Below are positions 44,981-53,150 of a stretch of 64,000 bases of DNA, one piece after another (the stretch's first letter is position 1; each line of letters starts with the position of its first letter). The notes under the pieces are model-generated. The model ran no database searches, was not told the DNA's origin, and saw only the letters and a list, made by a program, of their open reading frames with translations. Made by a program: the position numbers and the translations under genes. The DNA is from Croceivirga sp009797885 (GTDB lineage: Bacteria; Bacteroidota; Bacteroidia; Flavobacteriales; Flavobacteriaceae), in NCBI GenBank assembly GCA_045866215.1, contig AP035880.1:3844001-3908000 (forward strand). Direction: 5' to 3'.

Positions 44981-47431
44981 ATGAGTACTATAAAATTTAA
45001 AAGTCTGGACAATATGTCGCTTCAGGGATTGGAAGAGGATGCGGAATTGATCCCATTATTGACCCCTGAGGATGAAGAAGAAATGAATAGGGAAAACCTT
45101 CCCGAAACGTTGCCCATTTTACCGTTGCGCAACACGGTCCTTTTTCCAGGGGTGGTGATTCCTATAACGGCTGGAAGGGATAAATCCATTAACCTAATCA
45201 AAGATGCCAACAATGGATCAAAGGTCATCGGCGTGGTGTCCCAAAAAGATGAAAGTGTTGAGAACCCCACGGTAAAGGACATTAATTCCCTGGGCACCGT
45301 TGCGAGGATATTACGGGTACTTCAAATGCCCGATGGCAATACCACCGTTATTATTCAAGGAAAGAAACGATTTGAAATTTCTGAGGTCATTACGGAGAAG
45401 CCCTATATGACCGCAACCATCCGTGAGGCCAATGAGACCAGACCGGACCAAAATGACGAGGAGTTTTTGGCCATAATCGATTCCATAAAGGAATTGGCCT
45501 ATCAAATTATAAAGGATAATCCCAATATACCTAGCGAGGCCACTTTTGCCATAAAGAATATCCAAAGCAATTCTTTCCTGATCAACTTTGTTTCTTCCAA
45601 CCTCAACCTTGATGTGGAGGAAAAACAAAAGCTTTTGGAAATTCCGGATCTTCAGGAACGGGCACTGGCCACCTTAAAATATATGAACCTTGAACTTCAA
45701 AAATTGGAATTGAAGAATGACATTCAATCCAAGGTAAGAAGTGATATGGACCAACAACAGCGGGAGTATTTCCTTCACCAGCAGATGAAGACCATTCAGG
45801 AAGAGCTGGGGGTGATGTCCTATGAAGAGGAGTTCGAGGAAATGCACAAAAGGGCCAAAAAGAAGAAATGGGACAAGAAGGTCAAAGAACATTTTACCAA
45901 GGAACTGGCTAAAATGCAACGTATGAACCCACAGGTTGCCGAATATTCCATTCAACGGAATTATTTGGACTTGTTCCTGGACCTTCCATGGAATGAATAC
46001 TCCAAGGATAAGTTTGACCTGAAACGGGCGCAAAAGATATTGGATAGGGATCATTATGGATTGGAGGACGTAAAACGAAGGATTGTGGAATACCTGGCCG
46101 TATTGAAGCTTAGAAACGATATGAAATCCCCCATCCTTTGTCTGTATGGCCCTCCCGGAGTTGGGAAGACTTCTTTGGGAAAATCGGTTGCTGAGGCGCT
46201 GGGAAGGGAGTATGTGCGGATGTCGCTGGGAGGACTTAGGGATGAGGCCGAAATCCGTGGTCACCGAAAGACCTATATTGGTGCGATGCCGGGCCGTATT
46301 GTACAAAGCATAAAAAAAGCGGGTACTTCCAATCCAGTATTTATTTTGGACGAGATAGATAAGTTGAGCAGTAGCCATCAAGGGGATCCGTCTTCGGCCA
46401 TGCTGGAGGTATTGGACCCTGAACAGAATAATGAGTTCTATGACAACTTCTTGGAAATGGGCTATGATCTGTCCAAGGTAATGTTCATAGCAACCGCCAA
46501 TAATCTAGGTACCATTCAACCTGCACTTCGCGATAGGATGGAAATCATCAATGTGACCGGCTATACGATTGAAGAGAAGGTTGAAATCGCTAAAAAGCAC
46601 TTGTTGCCCAAGCAATTGAAAGAACATGGCCTATCTTCCACACACCTGAAAATAGGCAAACCACAATTGGAAAAAATTGTAGAGGGCTACACTAGGGAAT
46701 CCGGTGTTCGGACCTTGGAGAAACAATTGGCCAAGATGGTACGTTATGCCGCCAAAAACATTGCAACGGACGAAGAATATGAGGTAAAGGTCACCAATCA
46801 GGTAATTGAAGACGTTCTGGGACCACCGCGTTTGGAGCGTGATAAGTATGAGAATAATCAGGTAGCCGGTGTAGTTACCGGATTGGCATGGACCAGTGTT
46901 GGCGGGGACATCCTGTTTATAGAATCCATTCTGTCAAAAGGAAAAGGTTTGCTCAATATCACCGGTAATCTGGGCAAGGTGATGAAGGAATCCGCAACAA
47001 TTGCGATGGAATACATCAAATCCAATGCGGAAAGCTTTGGGATTGACCCAGATGTTTTTGAGCAATACAATGTACACATCCATGTTCCTGAAGGCGCTAC
47101 TCCAAAAGATGGGCCCAGTGCGGGCATTACCATGTTGACCTCCTTGGTTTCCCTGTTCACCCAACGTAAGGTAAAAAAGAGTTTGGCCATGACAGGAGAG
47201 ATCACCCTTAGGGGAAAAGTACTCCCCGTTGGTGGAATCAAAGAAAAAATCCTTGCGGCAAAACGGGCCAAGATCAAGGAAATCATCTTATGCGAGGAGA
47301 ATAGAAAGGACATCCAGGAAATTAAGGAAGAATACCTGAAAGGATTGACCTTTCACTACGTATCCGATATGAGTGAGGTCATAGAAATTGCCATAACCCA
47401 ACAGCAGGTGAAAAACGCCAAAAAGTTATAA
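44981..47431 (+). CDS. lon: ATP-dependent protease Lon
   Basis: Cytoplasmic ATP-dependent serine protease that degrades damaged and regulatory proteins. 816 residues in the normal order: N-terminal substrate-binding LAN domain (about residues 40-250), AAA+ module with Walker A GPPGVGKT near 388 and FILDEIDKL (Walker B) near 450, and the C-terminal protease domain with the catalytic dyad Ser713 (PKDGPSAGITM) and Lys754 (GGIKEKILAAKRA). A 219-base gap upstream separates it from the divergent sigma-factor operon. No clear HrcA/CIRCE-type repeat is seen. Confidence 0.97.
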   Translation: MSTIKFKSLDNMSLQGLEEDAELIPLLTPEDEEEMNRENLPETLPILPLRNTVLFPGVVIPITAGRDKSINLIKDANNGSKVIGVVSQKDESVENPTVKDINSLGTVARILRVLQMPDGNTTVIIQGKKRFEISEVITEKPYMTATIREANETRPDQNDEEFLAIIDSIKELAYQIIKDNPNIPSEATFAIKNIQSNSFLINFVSSNLNLDVEEKQKLLEIPDLQERALATLKYMNLELQKLELKNDIQSKVRSDMDQQQREYFLHQQMKTIQEELGVMSYEEEFEEMHKRAKKKKWDKKVKEHFTKELAKMQRMNPQVAEYSIQRNYLDLFLDLPWNEYSKDKFDLKRAQKILDRDHYGLEDVKRRIVEYLAVLKLRNDMKSPILCLYGPPGVGKTSLGKSVAEALGREYVRMSLGGLRDEAEIRGHRKTYIGAMPGRIVQSIKKAGTSNPVFILDEIDKLSSSHQGDPSSAMLEVLDPEQNNEFYDNFLEMGYDLSKVMFIATANNLGTIQPALRDRMEIINVTGYTIEEKVEIAKKHLLPKQLKEHGLSSTHLKIGKPQLEKIVEGYTRESGVRTLEKQLAKMVRYAAKNIATDEEYEVKVTNQVIEDVLGPPRLERDKYENNQVAGVVTGLAWTSVGGDILFIESILSKGKGLLNITGNLGKVMKESATIAMEYIKSNAESFGIDPDVFEQYNVHIHVPEGATPKDGPSAGITMLTSLVSLFTQRKVKKSLAMTGEITLRGKVLPVGGIKEKILAAKRAKIKEIILCEENRKDIQEIKEEYLKGLTFHYVSDMSEVIEIAITQQQVKNAKKL

Positions 47432-47465
47432 TTTTAGCCGTTTAATCGTTGTCTTTTTTCGATTT

Positions 47466-48161
47466 ATGGGTAAAATCATCATTGCGATAGATGGTCATTC
47501 CTCTACGGGGAAGAGTACTGTTGCCAAACGTTTGGCAGAAACTTTGGACTATCTTTATGTGGACACGGGAGCCATGTACAGGGCAGTAACCCTATTTGCC
47601 CTGGAAAATGGACTTACAGATGATTCCCAACAAAACTTTGAAGGCTTAAAATCACAGTTGAAGAACCTTGATGTTTCGTTCCAAAGGAATCCGGAAACGG
47701 GCCAATTTCAAATTCATTTGAACAACGAGAATGTTGAAGACAGGATACGAACGCTCGATGTTTCCCAACAAGTGAGCAAAATTGCGGCAATTCCCGAAGT
47801 GCGCGAAAAGCTGGTGGAACAACAACAGGGAATGGGCGAAGGGAAAGGTATGGTCATGGACGGTAGGGATATTGGTACCGTAGTTTTTCCCAGGGCAGAA
47901 CTTAAATTGTTTATGACCGCTTCGGCAGAAAAAAGGGCGCAGCGTCGCTATAAGGAACTATTGGAAAGGGGAGAAGGGGTAACCTACGATGAGGTTCTGA
48001 AAAATGTACAGGAAAGGGATTATCTCGATTCTACGAGGGAAACATCACCATTACGGAAAGCTGGGGATGCCATAGTGTTTGACAACAGCGATATGGGCCT
48101 GGATGAGCAGTTTGAACGTGTGCTGTGCTTGGCACAACAGGTTATAGAAAAGGGATTGTAA
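47466..48161 (+). CDS. cmk: Cytidylate kinase
   Basis: Phosphorylates CMP and dCMP to the diphosphates. 231 residues with P-loop AIDGHSSTGKSTVAKRLA at the N-terminus, DTGAMYRAVT near residue 40 and MDGRDIGTVVFPRAELKLFM near 138. It starts 34 bases after lon on the same strand. A bidirectional terminator follows directly, beginning with the last base of the stop codon. Confidence 0.95.
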   Translation: MGKIIIAIDGHSSTGKSTVAKRLAETLDYLYVDTGAMYRAVTLFALENGLTDDSQQNFEGLKSQLKNLDVSFQRNPETGQFQIHLNNENVEDRIRTLDVSQQVSKIAAIPEVREKLVEQQQGMGEGKGMVMDGRDIGTVVFPRAELKLFMTASAEKRAQRRYKELLERGEGVTYDEVLKNVQERDYLDSTRETSPLRKAGDAIVFDNSDMGLDEQFERVLCLAQQVIEKGL

Positions 48162-48184
48162 AAAGGCGCCAATTGGCGCCTTTT
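48161..48184. terminator. Bidirectional terminator between cmk and the LysM gene
   Basis: AAAAGGCGCC and GGCGCCTTTT form a perfect 10-bp stem with loop AATT. It lies between two convergent genes, and A and T runs on both sides allow function in both directions. Confidence 0.85.
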
Positions 48185-48202
48185 ACTTTAATTCCGTATT
48201 TC

Positions 48203-48583
48203 TTACAGATTGGGGATGACCAAAACCTGATCGGGATGGATTACATCCGGGTTCTTTAATTGATCGGTATTGGCCTCAAAGATTTTGTTATACTTCATGG
48301 CATCGCCATAATAGTGTTTTGCAATCTTGCTTAAGGATTCACCGCTTTTTACGGTATGCCTGTGGTAAACGGAATCATCGGCAACGGTAATATTTGCCTT
48401 GATGTCGGCAGGGCTTTCGCCACCCAATTCCTTGATCTTATCCCAAATCACATTCTTTTCATATGGGGTAGCTGCTTCGCCTTTGACTTTTAAAATGCCG
48501 GCCTCTTCCGAAACATCGCCTCCTTGGATGCCCAATTCCTGACCAAGATCCAATACCGCTTGATATTTTGCTTTTACACTCAT
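48203..48583 (-). CDS. LysM domain protein (Kbp/YgaU-like)
   Basis: A 126-residue protein without signal peptide. The N-terminal BON-like domain (residues about 10-70, with GILKVKGEAATPYEKN) and the C-terminal LysM domain (HTVKSGESLSKIAKHYYGD..., residues about 76-126, quoted in part) have the architecture of E. coli Kbp/YgaU, a potassium-binding protein of the cytoplasm or periplasm. The exact role is inferred. It is monocistronic. Confidence 0.87.
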   Translation of the reverse strand: MSVKAKYQAVLDLGQELGIQGGDVSEEAGILKVKGEAATPYEKNVIWDKIKELGGESPADIKANITVADDSVYHRHTVKSGESLSKIAKHYYGDAMKYNKIFEANTDQLKNPDVIHPDQVLVIPNL

Positions 48584-48699
48584 AACGTACTCTTTTACTT
48601 TAATGGTTACTATTACGAAACAAGATAGGTATAAAAGTCACATTTCGGCTCAAATAATCTTTAAGACTTGTTTAAAAAACCATGGTTCAGAGTAAAGGT

Positions 48700-48730
48700 T
48701 TGTTTAACAAGGGAATTCATTGTATTTTTG
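48700..48730 (+). promoter_or_regulatory. Bacteroidota promoter for rpsA
   Basis: A TTG (-33 element, 48700-48702) and TATTTTTG (-7 box, 48723-48730) with a 20-base spacer; this is the best full match to the Bacteroidota sigma promoter in the window. Transcription should start a few bases downstream, giving a leader of about 105 bases. Confidence 0.7.
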
Positions 48731-48787
48731 CACTCCTTTTTTGGCACATGCAGGAGAAAAAAGGAATTAGAAACATAACAATCACTT

Positions 48788-48820
48788 CCACACCAGTGCC
48801 TAACTCTTGTAACCGTGTGG
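48788..48820 (+). promoter_or_regulatory. Possible structured 5' leader of rpsA
   Basis: CCACAC (48788-48793) and GTGTGG (48815-48820) can form a 6-bp stem within the rpsA 5' leader, 21 bases before the start codon. Ribosomal protein S1 is known to control its own translation in E. coli. Whether this hairpin has that role here is inference only. Confidence 0.3.
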
Positions 48821-48841
48821 GATACAAATTTAAATCAGCAC

Positions 48842-50725
48842 ATGGCTGAAGAAAAAAAAGCTGCTGAAGTAGTTGAGGAAACTACAACAGCAACCCAAGA
48901 GGCTAACGAAACTACTACGGAAGTTAGCGAAACTGCAGAGACAGTAAAAGAGGAAACCCCAAAGCAGGACCCCAAAGAGTTTTTAGAAAATTTTGACTGG
49001 GACAAGTACGAAGAGGGTATTGAAAAGGTGGATGACAGCAAACTAAGTGAATTCGAGAAACTTGTTGCTGAAAACTTTGTGGATACTGCAGATGAGGAAG
49101 TGGTTGAAGGAACCGTTGTACACATGACGGACCGCGAAGCCATCATCGATATCAATGCAAAATCCGAGGGGGTCATTTCCCTAAATGAATTCCGTTACAA
49201 CCCAGATTTAAAGGTTGGCGATAAGGTTGAGGTCCTTATTGACATCAGGGAAGATAAAACGGGCCAATTAGTGCTTTCACACAGAAAAGCCAGGACCATT
49301 ATGGCTTGGGACCGTGTGAATGCGGCCCATGACAAAGAAGAAATTGTTACTGGTTTTGTAAAATGTAGGACCAAAGGAGGTATGATTGTGGATGTCTTTG
49401 GCATTGAAGCATTCCTTCCTGGTTCCCAGATAGATGTAAAACCAATCCGAGACTATGACCAGTATGTTGGAAAGACCATGGAATTCAAGGTGGTAAAAAT
49501 AAACCATGAATTCAAAAATGTGGTAGTTTCCCACAAAGCACTGATCGAGGCCGATATTGAAGAGCAGAAAAAGGAAATCATCGGTCAATTGGAGAAAGGA
49601 CAGGTTCTGGAAGGCGTTGTGAAAAACGTTACCTCTTATGGGGTGTTCATTGACCTTGGAGGGGTTGATGGACTTATCCATATCACGGACCTTTCCTGGA
49701 GTCGTATCAACCATCCAAACGAGGTTGTGGAACTCGATCAAAAATTGAATGTTGTAATCCTGGATTTTGATGATAACAAATCAAGAATCCAACTGGGTCT
49801 TAAACAGTTGGAGAAACATCCATGGGATGCCCTTGGGGATAACATCAATATTGGTGACAAAGTAAAAGGTAAAGTTGTGGTTATTGCCGATTATGGCGCC
49901 TTTATTGAAGTTGCCGAAGGGGTGGAAGGATTGATCCATGTATCGGAAATGTCTTGGTCAACACATCTAAGATCCGCCCAGGATTTTGTGAGTGTTGGAG
50001 ATGAAGTAGAGGCCGTTGTCCTTACGTTGGATAGGGAAGAGCGGAAGATGTCATTGGGTATTAAGCAATTGACTCCGGATCCATGGACGGACATTACCTC
50101 AAAATATCCTGTCGGTTCCAGACACAAAGGTATTGTAAGGAACTTCACCAATTTTGGTGTGTTTGTTGAAATGGAGGAAGGTATTGACGGTTTGATCTAT
50201 ATTTCCGATCTCTCATGGACCAAAAAGATCAAGCACCCATCCGAGTTTGTAAATGTTAGTGACACTTTGGAGGTCGAAGTCCTGGAGTTGGATGTGGAAG
50301 GTAGGAAGTTGAGTTTGGGACACAAGCAAACTACTGAAAATCCCTGGGACAAATACGCTACCGAATTTGGAGAAGGCACAGTGCATAAAGCCAGTGTAAC
50401 CGATATCGTGGACAAAGGTGCCACTGTTGTATTGAATGAGGATATTACGGCTTTTGTACCTTCAAGACATATGGAAAAAGAGGATGGTAACCGAATCAAA
50501 AAAGGAGAAGAAGTAGAATTCAAGATTATTGAGTTCAACAAAGACTTCAAACGAGTGGTTGCCAGCCATACTGCGATTTTCAGGGAGCAGGAAGAACGTA
50601 ATGTAAGGTCTGCCAAAAAGAAAATGGCAGCTGCAGCAGATGAGGCTGCACCTACGCTAGGTGATGCCAATGCGCAGTTACAGGCCCTTAAGGATAAGAT
50701 GGAAGCAGATGCCAAAAAGAAATGA
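48842..50725 (+). CDS. rpsA: 30S ribosomal protein S1
   Basis: Ribosomal protein S1, RNA-binding and needed for translation initiation. About 627 residues. The N-terminal ~45 residues are acidic and low in complexity (AEVVEETTTATQEANETT), followed by six S1 repeats, recognisable by VTSYGVFIDLGGVDGLIHITDLSW, DYGAFIEVAEGVEGLIHVSEMSW and NFGVFVEMEEGIDGLIYISDLSW-type blocks (each quoted in part: GVFIDLGGVDGLIH, GAFIEVAEGVEGLIH, GVFVEMEEGIDGLIY). The ATG at 48842 is chosen over an in-frame GTG at 48815, which sits inside a leader hairpin. Terminator at 50747-50776. Confidence 0.94.
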   Translation: MAEEKKAAEVVEETTTATQEANETTTEVSETAETVKEETPKQDPKEFLENFDWDKYEEGIEKVDDSKLSEFEKLVAENFVDTADEEVVEGTVVHMTDREAIIDINAKSEGVISLNEFRYNPDLKVGDKVEVLIDIREDKTGQLVLSHRKARTIMAWDRVNAAHDKEEIVTGFVKCRTKGGMIVDVFGIEAFLPGSQIDVKPIRDYDQYVGKTMEFKVVKINHEFKNVVVSHKALIEADIEEQKKEIIGQLEKGQVLEGVVKNVTSYGVFIDLGGVDGLIHITDLSWSRINHPNEVVELDQKLNVVILDFDDNKSRIQLGLKQLEKHPWDALGDNINIGDKVKGKVVVIADYGAFIEVAEGVEGLIHVSEMSWSTHLRSAQDFVSVGDEVEAVVLTLDREERKMSLGIKQLTPDPWTDITSKYPVGSRHKGIVRNFTNFGVFVEMEEGIDGLIYISDLSWTKKIKHPSEFVNVSDTLEVEVLELDVEGRKLSLGHKQTTENPWDKYATEFGEGTVHKASVTDIVDKGATVVLNEDITAFVPSRHMEKEDGNRIKKGEEVEFKIIEFNKDFKRVVASHTAIFREQEERNVRSAKKKMAAAADEAAPTLGDANAQLQALKDKMEADAKKK

Positions 50726-50746
50726 TCTCTTTCCTAAGATGTAATG

Positions 50747-50776
50747 AAAAGCCCTTGACCCGTCAAGGGCTTTTTT
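50747..50776 (+). terminator. Rho-independent terminator after rpsA
   Basis: AAAAGCCCTTGAC and GTCAAGGGC followed by six T make a near-perfect hairpin of 9-13 bp just after the rpsA stop codon. Its CCTTGACCCGTCAAGG core would need to open for a loop, so the effective loop is larger than two bases. Confidence 0.85.
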
Positions 50777-50877
50777 CTTGCACTACACCTGGTTTGATAT
50801 ATGGAACCCAGGACGAGTTCATGAATAATGCTTTTTTTTGGGACAAGGTGGCTTACGTTTTTTTTCCCCTAATTGCT

Positions 50878-50885
50878 TACTTTTG
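50878..50885 (+). promoter_or_regulatory. -7 box for pyrR
   Basis: TACTTTTG is a full match to TAnnTTTG and lies 27 bases before the start codon at 50913. It supports that start rather than the upstream in-frame codon at 50838, which would lie before the transcription start. Confidence 0.55.
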
Positions 50886-50912
50886 TATACCAAACGAGAT
50901 GTTTGCGCATAC

Positions 50913-51455
50913 ATGAGTCAAAGAATCCTGCTTTCGGCCAAAGAAATCGATATCATTCTTCATCGTTTGGCTTGTCAATTGCAGGAAAACCATTTGGATT
51001 TTTCGGATACCGTTCTCATAGGAATACAACCCAGGGGCATTTTTCTGGCAGAGAGACTGGCCAAAATGCTAAGGGAGGATTATCGCATAAAGAATGTCAA
51101 ACTTGGCTCTTTGGACATTACGTTTTATAGGGATGATTTTAGGCGTGGGGAAAAAACACTCCAAGCCAACAAGACTAAAATTGACTTTTTGGTCGAAGAT
51201 AAAAAAGTGGTCTTTGTGGACGATGTACTGTACACTGGGCGAAGTATTCGCGCCGCACTAACGGCCATCCAATCTTTTGGAAGACCCCAGGAAATAGAAT
51301 TGTTGACACTGATTGATAGAAGATTTAGCCGACATTTGCCCATTCAGCCCAATTACAAGGGAAGGCAGGTCGATGCCATAAACAACGAACGTGTCAATGT
51401 AATGTGGAAGGAAAATGATGGGGAAGATGCGGTCTATATAGTTGAAAAGGTATGA
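50913..51455 (+). CDS. pyrR: PyrR-like phosphoribosyltransferase
   Basis: A 180-residue protein of the PyrR family: regulator of pyrimidine genes with some uracil phosphoribosyltransferase activity. The PRPP-binding motif is VVFVDDVLYTGRSIRAAL near residue 97; GIQPRGIFLAERLA near 40 is the substrate loop. In Gram-positive bacteria PyrR binds mRNA leaders; I see no obvious anti-terminator structure here, so regulation may be different. The last four bases overlap the start of pyrB (ATGA), so translation is coupled. Confidence 0.92.
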   Translation: MSQRILLSAKEIDIILHRLACQLQENHLDFSDTVLIGIQPRGIFLAERLAKMLREDYRIKNVKLGSLDITFYRDDFRRGEKTLQANKTKIDFLVEDKKVVFVDDVLYTGRSIRAALTAIQSFGRPQEIELLTLIDRRFSRHLPIQPNYKGRQVDAINNERVNVMWKENDGEDAVYIVEKV

Positions 51456-52378
51456 GTACACTGAGCGTGGATCATTTATTGGGAATAAAGTACCTTACCA
51501 AAGAGGACATCAATCTCATTTTTGAAACCGCTGATCATTTTAAGGAAGTCATCAATCGATCCATAAAAAAGGTCCCAACACTTAGGGATATTACCATTGC
51601 CAATATTTTCTTTGAAAATTCGACCCGAACAAAACTGTCTTTCGAATTGGCGGAGAAACGGCTGTCGGCCGATGTGATCAATTTTTCGGCATCACAATCC
51701 TCGGTCAAAAAAGGGGAAACGCTCATAGATACCGTTAATAATATCCTGTCCATGAAGGTGGATATGGTAGTAATGCGACATCCAAATCCCGGAGCAGGTA
51801 TTTTTTTGTCCAAGCATGTGGACGCTTCCATTGTGAACGCTGGGGACGGGGCACATGAACATCCAACACAAGCATTGTTGGATTCCTATTCCATCCGTGA
51901 AAGACTGGGCAATGTGGGCGGCAAAAATGTGGTTATAGTAGGTGATATATTGCATTCCAGGGTGGCCCTTTCCAATATTTTTGCACTGCAACTCCAAGGG
52001 GCAAATGTTAAGGTTTGCGGACCAAAGACCTTATTGCCCAAATATATTGAGTCTTTGGGTGTGGGCGTGGAGACCAATCTCAAAAGCGCCTTGCAATGGT
52101 GCGATGTGGCCAATATGCTACGCGTCCAAAATGAACGTTTGGACGTAAGCTATTTTCCCACCACAAGGGAATATACACAGCAGTATGGATTAAATAAAAA
52201 ACTTCTTCAAGAGCTGGATAGGGAAATTGTAGTAATGCACCCAGGGCCTATAAACAGGGGAGTTGAAATTACAAGTGATGTGGCAGATTCCGGTCAGTCC
52301 ATTATTCTGGAACAAGTGGAAAATGGAGTAGCCATAAGAATGGCGGTCATTTATCTTTTGGCATCAAAAATTAAATAA
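51452..52378 (+). CDS. pyrB: Aspartate carbamoyltransferase catalytic subunit
   Basis: Condenses carbamoyl phosphate with aspartate in pyrimidine synthesis. 308 residues with the carbamoyl phosphate motif FFENSTRTKLSFELAEKRL near residue 50 and the aspartate domain motif HPGPINRGVEI near 262, plus the HPTQALLDSYSI segment near 135. No pyrI gene follows; the enzyme is probably the unregulated trimer. It overlaps pyrR by four bases, and the next gene starts one base later. Confidence 0.96.
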   Translation: MSTLSVDHLLGIKYLTKEDINLIFETADHFKEVINRSIKKVPTLRDITIANIFFENSTRTKLSFELAEKRLSADVINFSASQSSVKKGETLIDTVNNILSMKVDMVVMRHPNPGAGIFLSKHVDASIVNAGDGAHEHPTQALLDSYSIRERLGNVGGKNVVIVGDILHSRVALSNIFALQLQGANVKVCGPKTLLPKYIESLGVGVETNLKSALQWCDVANMLRVQNERLDVSYFPTTREYTQQYGLNKKLLQELDREIVVMHPGPINRGVEITSDVADSGQSIILEQVENGVAIRMAVIYLLASKIK

Positions 52379-52379
52379 T

Positions 52380-52712
52380 ATGATTTTCGACAAAAAAGGA
52401 ACCACGACCACCGTGTTCCAGGAAAATATAGCGTTGACAACATTTCTTCAGAACTTAAATGCCTCCTATCCCAAATTAAAACATGATAATATCATTATCA
52501 ATTTATTTTCATTCGATAGCCTTTCCTCAAGTGATATCCTAGAATTTTTAGAACTTTCCAATGCCCATAGAAGTTCCGGCAAATCTTTTGTCCTCGTTAC
52601 CGATAAGGTCCCTTATGACGAGATTCCCGAGGAAATCTGCCTGGTCCCTACCTTACAAGAAGCAAAAGATATTATTGAGATGGAGGAAATAGAACGGGAT
52701 TTAGGTTTGTAA
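52380..52712 (+). CDS. STAS-like domain protein
   Basis: A 110-residue protein with the alternating pattern of a STAS/anti-sigma antagonist domain (strand DNIIINLFSFDSLSSSDILEFLELSNAHRSSGKSFVLVT, quoted as NIIINLFSFDSLSSSDI and SGKSFVLVT). Databases often label such proteins "ribonuclease Z" because they sit beside rnz; there is no metallo-hydrolase motif, so that name is wrong. It may be an anti-sigma antagonist-like regulator or only structural. It starts one base after pyrB, so it is probably co-translated. Confidence 0.75.
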   Translation: MIFDKKGTTTTVFQENIALTTFLQNLNASYPKLKHDNIIINLFSFDSLSSSDILEFLELSNAHRSSGKSFVLVTDKVPYDEIPEEICLVPTLQEAKDIIEMEEIERDLGL

Positions 52713-52733
52713 TAAAAAAGGGAAAATTGAAAA

Positions 52734-53099
52734 TTGGATTTGGACAGATCGAAAAATATAATTCAACAAAAAACATTTGCCCTTGCCCTAAAAGTGATTC
52801 AATTGGTTAAATACCTTGAAAAGGAAGAAAGGGAATACGTTCTTTCCAAACAGTTGATGCGCTCAGGGACCGCCGTTGGTGCTTTGGTCAGAGAGGCAGA
52901 ACACGCAGAAAGTAAAAAAGACTTCATCCATAAAATGTCCATATCGCTAAAAGAAGCCAATGAAACCAAGTATTGGCTGGACCTTTTGGCAGAATCCGGA
53001 TTGGTTGCCCAGGAAGGGTTGGCTCAGCTCCAAAAAGATAGTATAGAAGTAATTAAGATTTTAGTTTCAATTGTAAAATCGAGTAAAAATAATGTGTGA
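52734..53099 (+). CDS. Four-helix-bundle protein (S23/IVP family)
   Basis: A 121-residue helical protein typical of the four-helix bundle (TIGR02436/S23) family: MRSGTAVGALVREAEHAESKKDF and LKEANETKYWLDLLAESGLV are the diagnostic stretches (given here in part). Members occur in 23S rRNA intervening sequences and in diversity-generating retroelements (Avd), but also alone. Translation seems to start at TTG (52734), as no ATG is present upstream. It interrupts the pyrB-STAS-rnz run, and the flanks carry complementary tracts (GAAAATTGAAAATTGG and CCACTTTCAATTATTA), suggesting that it was inserted. Function unknown. Confidence 0.85.
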   Translation: MDLDRSKNIIQQKTFALALKVIQLVKYLEKEEREYVLSKQLMRSGTAVGALVREAEHAESKKDFIHKMSISLKEANETKYWLDLLAESGLVAQEGLAQLQKDSIEVIKILVSIVKSSKNNV

Positions 53100-53150
53100 A
53101 CAATTCGTTATTCTCCACTTTCAATTATTAACTATTAATTGTGGAACAAA

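Noticed and set aside
48815..48841. GTG at 48815 as the start of rpsA
   Set aside because: The extra nine residues are not typical of S1 and the codon lies in a hairpin; the ATG at 48842 gives a normal MAEE start.
50747..50885. PyrR-controlled attenuator before pyrR
   Set aside because: The only strong hairpin belongs to the rpsA terminator and lies before the pyrR promoter box; no competing anti-terminator was seen.
52734..53099. Diversity-generating retroelement (Avd-like protein)
   Set aside because: There is no reverse transcriptase, template repeat or variable repeat near the four-helix-bundle gene.
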